A stretch of DNA of 64,000 nt from Lytechinus pictus (lineage: Eukaryota; Echinodermata; Echinoidea; Temnopleuroida; Toxopneustidae): positions 13,635,201 through 13,699,200 of the forward strand of contig NC_087252.1 of the NCBI RefSeq assembly GCF_037042905.1, read 5' to 3'. Made by a program: the position numbers and the translations under genes. Below are positions 46,838 through 57,508 of the stretch, one piece after another (the stretch's first letter is position 1; each line of letters begins with the position of its first letter). The notes below the pieces were generated by a model that was given only the letters and a program-made list of their open reading frames with translations, had not been told where the DNA came from and ran no database searches.

Positions 46838-47260
46838 TTAAAGGCGACCGCACACCTTACGACTGGTCTGCGACCCGATTTAGGAACAAATCGCATTTTG
46901 CTCATTTTCTGAAGATGTGAATGGAACATATCATTTTATTTGAGGTTGAAATTAATTGAAATAATAATATTACAACAATTTTGAAAGATTGCAAGCCCTT
47001 ATTTTGGAGTAAATACCAAATTAGGTTCAAATCGTAGCCAATCGTAAGACTGCTATGACGTCATTACGACTAGATATTAAATTCGCTTTTATTCTAAGAA
47101 GGATGATAGCATAGTCACAAATTTGATCATAGGTATTCGTATGATGATTTCGAACATTACACAGTAAGATATTCCAAGTCTCAATATTAGCATCAAATTC
47201 TATTACATTTTATTCTGAAATCGGGTCGCAGACCAGTCGTAAGGTGTGCGGTGGCCTTAA
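46838..47260. mobile_element. MITE with ~43-bp inverted ends (AAGGCGACCGCACACC)
   Basis: Left ttaaaggcgaccgcacacct then tacgactggtctgcgacccg is almost exactly inverted at the right end. A diverged copy, keeping acccgatttt and the cggtcgccttta end, lies at about 48976-49277. Confidence 0.85.
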
Positions 47261-48049
47261 GTTTCGTATGTGCTAGTCTTTGTGTGTAGACCCACTTGCT
47301 GATCAAAGTTTCAATCAGTGTCTGTACCTGCAGACTAATAGATGATACGGATGGTTGGGAAAAGGGTGAACCGTAATATGTTTTTTTTTCTCGGGCGAAT
47401 TGTTATTACAAAATCTAATTTTGCTATAGATTTTGACCTAATATTCAGAAAATTGTACAATGTTTCACCCTTCTCTCTTGCCTTTATTTTTTTATTATTA
47501 TTCTTGGTCTGGACACTATCGTCGGAACAGGATTTTTTTCTATGGTTGTCTTTGCGAGCATTATATAGGGCGCCAATGCTCTATTCAGCAGATAGCATGT
47601 TGAGTTTAAAGAAAGAGGGGGCACAACTGTCCAGGGCGAGCAAAGCGAGCGAGAAAAAAAAATCGTGAGGGTGAGAATCTAAGTTTTAGTTTTTGACATC
47701 TTCAGAAAATATGATCATTCTTCATTTTTGGTTGTAGAACTCTTTGGGGCCATGGCTTTACGCCAGTGCTATAGGGGTGGGGTCTGGGGCGGAGTTCCTG
47801 GAACCTTTTGATATTAAGCCATTTTAAATTTTACAGATGGTCGCTATTTTTAATCAAATGGCAGGTATAGTTTTTGCACAACACATTTCTTCGACGCAGT
47901 TATCTAATAAAGCAAATATTTTGAGGGGGCACAACATAAAAAATTTGGTAAATTTGTATTTAAAAAAAAGTCGCCAGCGAGCGAAACACGCCAGAAAAAA
48001 ATTGCCATTTTAAAATGAAATTTTGATTATGTGACAGATAAATCTCTCT

Positions 48050-48560
48050 TCCCGTTCTTTATTTCCAATCCTCACTAGCCCGTTCTTGATATTATTTTTT
48101 TCCTTTTTGTTTCTTTTCCCTTTTCTTCTTTCTCCAATTTACATTTTGGCTCATTCCATTCTACTTTCATTGCCCGCTTTTATTTGCCTATTCCTTTCCC
48201 TTTCCCACCATTCTTTTCCGTGCCATTTTTTCATCTTTTAATTCCTTTTCTTACTATAACTTGCTAACATTATAGAATTAGGGATGATTTGTTCTTTCTC
48301 GCATGTTTTTATTTCCTTCCTTTTCCCGCTTTGCTTGCGTTTTCCCTTTTTTATGTTTTAGTTTTCTTTTCACTTTTTCCCTTTCCCTTTCAATCCTTTC
48401 CTCCTTTGCTTTCCCTCACTCCCCTTCTTTGTTTTCTTTCTTTCTCCCTTTCTTTGTCTTCCTTCCTTTCTTTCTCACTTTCTTTCTGTCTTTCTTTCTG
48501 TTCTTTCTTAATTTCATTTCTCCCTTTTCTCCTTTTTTCCTTCTGTATATTTTCCCGGTG
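48050..48560. repeat. Pyrimidine-rich low-complexity tract
   Basis: About 500 bases of TTTC/CCTT-rich sequence, giving spurious phenylalanine/serine-rich frames. It is followed by C homopolymers at 48576-48587 and 48666-48680. Confidence 0.85.
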
Positions 48561-48975
48561 AAATCCACCAGACGCCCCCCCCCCCCCGCCTGTTACGCCG
48601 TGCACTGTCGTTTTCCGCGTTTCTTTGTCGCGGATGCTGTCCTCTGTTTAATGGCAGTGGCCCCACCCCCCCCCCCCCCCTTTAAGAGCTCATACGAGCT
48701 CTTGCGTGTCCATACAAAAACAATGGGCATTAATCGATGGATAGCACTGAGAGTTATGCATCACAGAGGATATTACGCTGGGGGGCATCTATTGTTGCGC
48801 GCCCCCGTGACAATCTTCTGCATGCACTGACACCCATTCATACATCCCCCCATATCATGTAAATTAGGACGAGGATCGAACACCATAGAATCCACCTCCT
48901 ATAACGTCAGAATCACCGCCGGTACTGCTAAAAAAAAATTTGAGTCCAGTTTCATCACTTTTTAAAACGTACAGT

Positions 48976-49277
48976 TAGGAGTGGTCTGACTTAGACCCGA
49001 TTTTGGAATAAAAGGTAGTAGAATATATGTTATGCTAATATTGAGGACATGGAATATCTTACTATGTGATGTTTTAAATCATCGTACGAATACCTATCTT
49101 CAACTCTGTGACTATGCTTTCATCCTTATTGGAATAAAACATATCAATATTTTGTCGTAATGACGATCATAGCAATCATACGATTGGCTACGATTTAATT
49201 AGCAAAATGCGATTTGTTCCAAAATGACGTGGACCAATCGCCAAGGTGTGATTTGGACTTATTATCTTCACGGTCGC
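48976..49277. repeat. Diverged copy of the 46838-47260 MITE
   Basis: Shares ggtctgacttagacccgatt at the left and caaggtgtgatttgg, cggtcgccttta at the right with the better preserved copy. Confidence 0.6.
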
Positions 49278-49475
49278 CTTTATATCATGCTTTACAGTAA
49301 AAACGCTGTTTAATATTTTTATACAACGCTGTTTACTATATGAACCTTACAGTATTTGTTTAACCGTTTAGACAATCATGTTTAATTTAATGAAGATTAG
49401 ATATTGAAAATTAAACTTTGTTGCTTAAGATTTAAACACTTGTTTATACTGTTTAAACAATTACTATAAGGTTCA

Positions 49476-51908
49476 CAGTGGCGGATCCAGGGGGGTGGCG
49501 CAGGGGGCGCGCGCCCCCCCCCCCTAATATTTGAGCGGCGCCGAAGGCGCCGCTCAAAAAAATAAAAGTAAAAAAGAGAAAAGGCGCTGCTTGAAAAAAT
49601 AAAAATAAAGGAAAGAAAAGAAAAGGCGCCGCTTAAAAAATTATACACTGATATAATATTAGCAACAGTAAGGAAAGACTATCCCCCAGCAAAGCACAAT
49701 CATATCATCTTCCTTATCTTTTCTTTTACCTATATACCCTTTTCCCAACAACTTCGCCGGTTAAAAATAATCGCTGCCTGCATATAACTGGCGCCAATCA
49801 AGAATAATCAGCGCCACCTTAATCTAAATCGGCGCCGGACAAGAATAATCTGCACCATTTGGTTATAAATCGGCGCTGCCTGAGTCTTAACCGGCGCCGA
49901 TCAAGAATAATCAGCTCCACCTAAATCTAAATCGGCGCCGGACAAGAATAATCAACACCACCTGGTTAAAAATCGGCGCCAGTCAAGAATAATCGGCCCC
50001 TCCTGGTTCTAAATCGGCGCCAGTCAATTATGAATTGCCGCTGCCTGAATCTTACGTGACGTCGGTAAAAAATAATCAGCACTACTTGTTCTAAATTGAC
50101 GCCGGTCAAGAATAATCATCGTCCCCTGGTTCCAATAAATAGGCGCCGGTAGAAAAATGAAGAAGGGCCTATTGCCAACCAAATCTAGATCGGCGCCGGT
50201 CAAGAATGATCAACGGCACCTGGTTATATATTTTATTGTTGAATGGTCATAACAAAGCTTATCGCATGCCCTTACAGAGTGAAATGGGGCAGGGCAGTTG
50301 CCCACAGAATGACAGATGTCATGAAATCTTTAATTTATTAAAAAAATTCCAGAATCATACAAAAGCGTATAAGCAATTCCTTTAATTTTGATCTTATTTT
50401 CCAATGCTTTAATAAAAAGGTCAGTCACTTTTCTTCTTGGCACATTCCACATTGTGCCACCTCTATGGCCTTTAGTTTAAGACAGCTACTATATATAGTG
50501 TTTTATGAAGATGATTCGATATTTTAGCCCAAAACTTTGCTAAAACCCGTTGCTAGTACCGGGAGTGTATAATTACGCAACCAATCGTATATTGAGATTG
50601 AGCTACACAACTCGTTCTTTATTTAAAATCGTGCTTAAATTATCCGCTTCTCAGATTGGAATATAAAAATTTTCAGCTCGCGCTTCGCGCTCGCATCATT
50701 TCTGTAGCAAAACCCCATACTTTTCATGATTAAATAGGTGAATAGAATGTCCCTTTTTCAGGACTAAACGTCAAAAGAAATCCCACTTCGATTTGCAATA
50801 ATCTTTTGCTGGATATAATCTTGTTCTTTATTACAAACGTCCATTAAACTGTCATTTTTTTTCAGATCGAAATATCAAAATTTTAAGCTCGCATCTATTG
50901 TTTTTTTAGATACCCATCTTAATCATTGGTACCAAAAATGCATAGAATATCAAGCTTTCTGGTCAGAATATAAAGAAATTTCAGCTCGCCCTCGGCACTC
51001 GCATTATCTGTGTAGTGAGATATGTATCATCCTCATGAGTTACTACAAACAGTCCCAAACAGGCACCTTTTTCCTGTTTTCAGGTCAGTATACTAACAAA
51101 TTTCAGCTTGCGCTTCGCGCTCGCATTAATTTGTTGGTGAGATATGTGTTTCTATCTCATGAGTCATATAAATATATATATACATATATATATGCATATG
51201 TGTGTGTATGTTTGTGTGAGTTTGTTTGTTTTGTGTGATATCGAGCGCCTTTGGAAAGTTGATACATGATTTTGCCCCCGAAATCTTAAAAAAAGGATCG
51301 ACGCCCCTGTGTGTATATATATATATACATAGAGTAAAAAAAACTTGTATCTCTATTAATATACAAAAGTATTGGCCTCATCGCAATAAAAGGGTTAATA
51401 CACGAGATTTTGAAATCGCACATAACATGCATAATTTGTGTTACTTTTTGCTTGTTTCTTTCTTTAATAAGTTGTTCAATCTCTCTCTATATATGTTTTA
51501 GAAAGATTAGATGTTTAAATTGATGTATATTTCTGTTATAATGATATATTTTTAAGTGGACTTCAGGGAATGGTCGTACGCAGCAAGGGGGAAGGGGGGG
51601 GGACATTCGCGATCTGCTGTTGTGAGAAACAATTTTTTTCCCTTAACATTTCATGAAAACTATGAAAAATGTGCAAATGTGAGATGTGCACCAAATTTTC
51701 GAGTCTTGCCTCCCCCCCCCGGAAATATTATCTGCGTGTGGTCATGCAAAATGGCATGACTGGAAATCCTACATTTTGAAAAGAGCATTTGACAGGGTCA
51801 GACCCCTTTTTCAACATTTTCTTTTATGGCGCCGGTGAAGTGCAAAAATATGTGCGCCGCTCGGCAGTGCGCCCCCCCCCCTTTCGCCAAAAGCTGGATC
51901 CGCCTATG
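49476..51908 (+). mobile_element. Non-autonomous element copy L, GGCGGATCCAG ends
   Basis: The ends CAGTGGCGGATCCAG / CTGGATCCGCCTATG are flanked by exact 5-bp duplications gttca (49471-49475, 51909-51913). In order it contains a GC palindrome around gagcggcgccgaaggcgccg, a GGCGCC-containing tandem array (about 49780-50230), an atggggcagggcagttgccc segment, four CTCGCGCTTCGCGCTCGC-type motifs (50676-51130), an AT/GT microsatellite and a poly-C end. No protein is encoded. It interrupts an older sequence whose halves (49323-49347, 51909-51931) are inverted copies. Confidence 0.88.
49780..50230. repeat. GGCGCC-containing ~32-bp tandem array in copy L
   Basis: Degenerate units alternate a GGCGCC-type palindrome with AAGAATAATC or AAATCTAAAT spacers. 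About 13 units. Confidence 0.85.
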
Positions 51909-52178
51909 GTTCATATAGTAAACAGCGTTGTATAATTTTTTTACTGTGTAGGCCTACAAAGTGCTACTAATCTTTATTATAAACCGGTTGTTACACAGAT
52001 TATAATATGTATATATGTTGTATTACTTATAGATAGAACCATTATAAAGTTTATTTTAATATCTGTACAGATTCAAATCTGTTATTACAAATGTTTCTAC
52101 TCAGTGTGTGAAGATAGAAACAATAGGGGCGGATCCAGCCTTCGTCAATAGAAGGGGGCGGAATTTTTCGGTTACAGC

Positions 52179-52352
52179 CCGATAGACCGCGGGTCCGATA
52201 GACCGCGGGTCCGATAGTCCGCGGGGCCGATAGACCGCGGGTCCGATAGACCGCGGGTCCGATAGTCCGCGGGTCCGATAGACCGCGGGTCCGATAGACC
52301 GCGGGTCCGATAGTCCGCGGGTCCGATAGACCGCGGGTCCGATAGTCCGCGG
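52179..52352. repeat. 16-bp GC-rich tandem array, 11 units
   Basis: The unit is CCGATAGACCGCGGGT with A or T at position 8. The variants run A-A-T, A-A-T, A-A-T, A-T, a three-unit higher-order pattern. Each unit carries the CCGCGG palindrome. Confidence 0.93.
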
Positions 52353-54380
52353 TGTGTGTAAAATTATGATCAGGATATAGTGAGATCCAATGTCATCAAG
52401 AAGTCAAAAGGCCAATGGTACGAGTCCATGGGGTTCTATAACGATGACCCAAAGGACAATCGCGACGGCACCAAGTTAAACAAAAATAAATGAAGTGGGA
52501 GGGGGTAGACGTTAAAGAAAATCTGAGATTTCATTCTTAAAAACACATTGAGGTATCTCACAAGGCCTAAATAAAAAATGAGAACGCGAAGCGCGATCTG
52601 ATTTTTTAAAAGATTTTTCATGTATTATATCCTGAAAGCCTAAGTCAGGGGCGGACCCAGCTTCCGCCAATAGGGGGAGGGACCATTTCATAGGCGGATC
52701 CAGCTTTTGGCGAAAGGGGGGGGCGCACTGCCGAGCGGCGCACATATTTTTGCACTTCACCGGCGCCATAAATGAAAATGTTGAAAAAGGGGTAAAGTCT
52801 GACCCTGTCAAATGCTCTTTTCAAAATGTAGGATTTCCAGTCATGCCATTTTGCATGACCACACGCAGATAATATTTCCGGGGGGGGGGGGGCAAGACTC
52901 GAAAATTTGGTGCACATCTCACATTTGCACATTTTTCATAGTTTTCATGAAATGTTAAGGAAAAAAAAATGTTTTTCACAACAACAGATCGCGAATGTGC
53001 CCCCCACCCTTTCCCCTTGCTGCGTACGACCATTCCCTGAAGTCTACTTAAACATATCTCATTATAACAGAAAATATACATCAATTTAAACATATAATCT
53101 AAAACATATATAGAGAGAGATTGAAAAACTTATTAAAAAAAGAAACAAGCAAAAAGTAACACAAATTATGCATGTTATGGGCGATTTCAAAATCTCGTGT
53201 ATTAACCCTTTTATTGCGATTAGGCCAATACTTTTGTATTTTAATAGAGATACAAGTTTTTTTTACTATATGTATATATATATATACACAGGGGCGTCGA
53301 TCCTTTTTTTAAGATTTGGGGGGCAAAATCATGAATCAACTTTCCAAAGGCGCTCGATATCACACAAAACAAACAAACTCATACAAACACACATATGCAT
53401 ATATATATATATATATATATATGACTCATGAGATAGAAACACATATCTCACCAACAAATTAATGCGAGCGCGAAGCGCGAGCTGAAATTTTTTAGTATAC
53501 TGACCTGAAAACAGGAAAAAGGTGCCTGTTTAGGACTGTTTGTAGTAACTCATGAGGAGGATACATATCTCACTACACAGATAATGCGAGTGCCGAGGGC
53601 AAGCTGAAATTTCTTTATATTCTGACCAGAAAGCTTGATATTCTATGCATTTTTGGTACCAATGATTAAGATGGGTATCTAAAAAAAATAAAAGATGCGA
53701 GCGCGAAGCGCGAGCTTAAAATTTTGATATTTCGATCTGAAAAAAATGACAGTTTAATGGACGTTTGTAATAAAGAACAAGATTATATTCAGCAAAAGAT
53801 TATTGCAAATCGAAGCGGGAGTTCTTTTGACGTTTAGAACTGAAAACGAGACATTCTATTCACCTATTTTAATCATGAAAAGTATGGGGTTTTGCTACAG
53901 AAATGATGCGAGCGCGAAGCGCGAGCTGAAAATTTTTATATTCCAATCTGAGAAGCGGATAATTTAAGCACGATTTTAAATAAAGAACGAGTTGTGTAGC
54001 TCAATCTCAATATACGATTGGTTGCGTAATTATACACTCCCGGTACTAGCAACGGGTTTTAGCAAAGTTTTGGGCTAAAATATCGAATCATCTTCATAAA
54101 ACACTATAGTAGCTGTCTTAAACTAAAGGCCATAGAGGTGGCACAATGTGGAATGTGTAAAGAAGAAAAGTGACTGACCTTCTTTTTATTAGAGCATTGG
54201 AAAATAAGATCAAAATTAAAGGATTTGCTCTACGCTTTTGTATGATTCTGGGATTTTTTTAATAAATTAAAGATTTCATGACATCTGTCATTCTGTGGGC
54301 AACTGCCCCGCCCCAGTCCACTCTGTAAGGGCATGCGATAAGCTTTGTTATGACCATTCAACAATAAAATGTATAACCAG

Positions 54381-54536
54381 GGGAGTGTTTCATCAACATT
54401 TTCATCCGACAAGTTGTCAGATCTGACATCTTCCTCTGATGTTGATTGGCTGAGAGGTACTGTTACTATGGTAACTGTCGGATAAAATGGGACTTGTCGG
54501 ATAAAACGTCCAACAAGTCCTTTCATGAAACGCCCC
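54381..54536. mobile_element. Small MITE inserted in copy R only
   Basis: Ends ggagtgtttcat / atgaaacgccccc. The matching place in copy L (near 50218-50225) lacks the insert, giving an empty site. A ccagg word occurs on both sides, consistent with a short target duplication. Confidence 0.8.
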
Positions 54537-54540
54537 CCAG

Positions 54541-55375
54541 GTGCCGCTGATCATTCTTGACCGGCGCCGATCTAGATTTGGTTAGCAATATAATAGGCCC
54601 TTCTTCATTATTCTACCGGCGCCTATTTATTGGAACCAGGGGACGCTGATTATTCTTGACCGGCGCCGATTTAGAACAAGTAGTGCTGATTATTTTTACC
54701 GACGTCACGTAAGATTCAGGCAGCGGCAATTCATAATTGACTAGCGCCGATTTAGAACCAGGAGGCGCCGATTATTCTTGACTGGCGCCGATTTTTAACT
54801 AGGTGGTGCTGATTATCCTTATCCGGCGCCGATTTAGATTTAGGTGGAGCTGATTATTCTTGATCGGCGCCGGTTAAGACTCAGGCAGCGCCGATATTTA
54901 ACCAGATGGCGCTGATTATTCTTGACCATGCAGCCCCGATTTAGATATAGGTGGCGCTGATTATCCTTGATCGGCGCCGGTTACGAACTCAGGCAGCGCC
55001 GATTTTTCTTTACCGGCGCCGATTTATAACCAGATGGCGCCGTTTATTCTTGCCCGGCGCCGATTTAGATTTAGGTGGATCTGATTATTCTTGATCGGCG
55101 CCGGTTAAGACTCTGGCAGCGCCGATTTATAACCAGATGGCGCCGATTATTTTTATCTGGTGCCGATTTAGATTTAGGTGGCGCAGATTATCCTTGATCG
55201 GCGCCGGTTGAGACTCTGGCAGTGCCGATTTTTCTCGACTGGCGCCGATTTATAACCAAATGGCGCTGATTATTCTTGTCCAGCGCCGATTTAGATTAAG
55301 GTGGCGCTGATTATTCTTGATTGGCGCCAGTTATATGCAGGCAGCGCACTGCTGATTATTTTTAACCGGCGAAGT
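54541..55375. repeat. GGCGCC-containing ~32-bp tandem array in copy R
   Basis: Same unit as in copy L on the opposite strand (GGCGCCGATTTAGATTTAGG, GATTATTCTTGA), with roughly twice as many units, about 25. Confidence 0.88.
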
Positions 55376-55640
55376 TATTGGGAAAAGATAAGGATGATGA
55401 TATGATTGTGCTTTGCTGGGGGATAGTCTTTCCTTACTGTTGCTAATATTATATCAGTGTATAATTTTTTTAAGCTGCGCATTTTCTTTTCTTTCTTTCC
55501 TTTATTTTTATTTTTCAAGCAGCGCCTTTTCTTTCTTTTACTTTTCTTTTATTTTTTTTGAGCGGCGCCTTCGGCGCCGCTCAAATATTAGGGGGGGCGC
55601 GCGCCCCCTGCGCCACCCCCCTGGATCCGCCACTGCATTT

Positions 55641-56115
55641 TTTTCACCCATATTTTCCCCGATCGGCCGCTCAAAGTTGATTTTTTTTTTCTTTGAAGGG
55701 GTTGTCCCAGTGGCCTAGTCGAAAAGGGACCTGTTAAGGATGTTTTGCAATTAGCCATTAAGACGATACATAATTCAACGATTAAATAATGCGAGCGCGA
55801 AGAGCGAGCTGAAAATTTTTATAATGATGAAATGAAAAATACATTTTCAGTTGTCAGGTTAGAATATCAAATATTTTCAGCTTGTGCTTCTCGTTCGCAT
55901 AAAAAACTGTAAGGTCGGGATGCGTATAACTAAACCATTTATTGATGCCAGCGCGAAGTGCGAGCTAAATTTTTTTATATACTGACTTAAGAAGGACTAA
56001 GGTATAATTCCTATTCTAATTGCTTGTCCTTTTTTCTCTTCTTTTTTTCTGTTTCTTACCCCTTTTTTGCGCCACCATGGGGGGCAAAATCTTTGCCCCC
56101 TGGATCGGCCTATGT
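55641..56115. repeat. Remnant element with CTCGC motifs
   Basis: The start (ttttccccgatcggccgctc) matches 57335-57410. It contains gcgagcgcgaagagcgagct near 55791 and further degenerate copies, and ends near ctggatcggcctatg. Probably the older host of copy R. Confidence 0.5.
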
Positions 56116-56589
56116 ATGTTGATTTGAAAAACACTAACACTTACATGTGGGATTGATGCAGAGGATGCATACCTCATTAATCAAATATTGCGAGCGCGTA
56201 GCGCGAGCTGAATTCGATAATAACCCTTTTATGTGACCCTGAACAGGGTTTCTATCTCGCTAAACAGACCTAAAACTCGAAAACATTGTTTTTGTCTGTT
56301 ATCATAAAAACGGGATATTTCAATTCAGCCGCATTAATTTAAGTTTTTTGGGCAGGACATATATTTCAATATAAACAGGCAATACGAGCAATGTTGCGCC
56401 CCCGGTCGAAAATGAATTTGCCCTCCCTCCCCCTCTCTGAAACATGTATTTGTTGCATTATGGTCAAAATTCAAATTAGCGCTCCCCTAGTTCGAACATC
56501 AATTTGGCGCCCCCTCCCAGTTCAAACATCAGTTCGGCGCCCCATAGTTCGAACGTCATTTTGGCGCCATCAAATCGACGTCCAGGTCA

Positions 56590-57065
56590 ACATCTCCCTT
56601 TTCCGTTTCCCATCTCCTTTTCTTTCTTTTTTTTCTTTCTCTTATCCTCATTCCCATTCCTTCCTTTCTCTTTCTTTCTCTCTTTCTTTCCCCCTCTTCC
56701 TCTCCCCTTTTCTTCTTCTCTTCTTTTCCTCCTCTCTCTCTCTCTTTTTCTTCTCTTCTTTTCCCTTCTTCCTCTCTCTCTTTTTTATTATCTTTCTTCC
56801 CATCTTCCTCTATTTAAATATTATTCTCTTCCTTCCTCTTTTTTCTTCTTCTATTTCCTCCTTTTCCTTTCTCCTTTCTTTTTTTCTCTTCCTTTTCCCT
56901 CCTCTCTTTTTTCTCTTCTTTCCCTTTTTCTTCTCCCATTTTCTTTGTCTTTCCTTTCTACTTTTCTTCTCTGCCTTTCTTACTCTCTTTTCTATTCTGT
57001 TCTTTTCCCCTCTTGCTCTTTCTTTTTTTATTCTCTCCTTTTCCCCTCTTCCCCCCTCTTTTTTT
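56590..57065. repeat. Pyrimidine-rich low-complexity tract
   Basis: Nearly 480 bases of TTC/TCTT-rich sequence followed by a G homopolymer at 57072-57087. It gives long but meaningless frames on both strands. Confidence 0.88.
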
Positions 57066-57214
57066 TGAGCTGGGGGGGGGGGGGGGTGAGGCAGTTCCCC
57101 CTCGGCCCCCCCCCCCATGGATCCGCACCTGATAGAACCCCATGGCCTCGTATCATTTGACCTTTGGAGCTCTCGATGACATTTGATATATCTGATCATA
57201 ATTTTACACACACT

Positions 57215-57330
57215 GCGGACTATCGGACCCGCGGTCTATCGGACCCGCGGACTATCGGACCCGCGGTCTATCGGACCCGCGGTCTAACGGACCCGCGGTC
57301 TATCGGACCCGCGGTCTATCGGGATGTCCC
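57215..57330. repeat. 16-bp GC-rich tandem array, inverted second site
   Basis: About seven units of the same 16-mer on the opposite strand. The adjacent 85 bases (57131-57214) are an inverted, diverged copy of 52353-52440, so the two arrays are the ends of a larger inverted arrangement. Confidence 0.9.
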
Positions 57331-57508
57331 CAATTTTTCAGCCACATTTTCCCCGATTGGCCGCTTGAAGTTGATTTTTTGTGTTTCTTTGAAGGGGGTA
57401 GTCCTAAATAGTCACTTCAAAGCTTATTCTTATAAATCAACATTTAAGATAATCTCATTAGTCTTATTTAAATAGTGCGAGCGCGAGCTATTTTTTATTT
57501 CATGTATA

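Larger units (their letters stand above)
52689..55635 (-). mobile_element. Non-autonomous element copy R, inverted relative to copy L
   Basis: The same family and content as copy L in reverse order, with ends CATAGGCGGATCCAG / CTGGATCCGCCACTG and its own 5-bp duplication cattt (52684-52688, 55636-55640). Aligned parts look about 95% identical by eye. The GGCGCC array is longer here (about 54540-55375) and an extra small MITE (54381-54536) is inserted. Confidence 0.88.

Noticed and set aside
52179-52352. Regular short repeats resembling a CRISPR array
   Set aside because: Units are contiguous 16-mers without spacers, and the DNA is clearly eukaryotic.
56391-57211. Frames of 130-225 residues rich in Phe/Ser/Leu or Lys/Glu
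   Set aside because: They are translations of a pyrimidine-rich tract on either strand.
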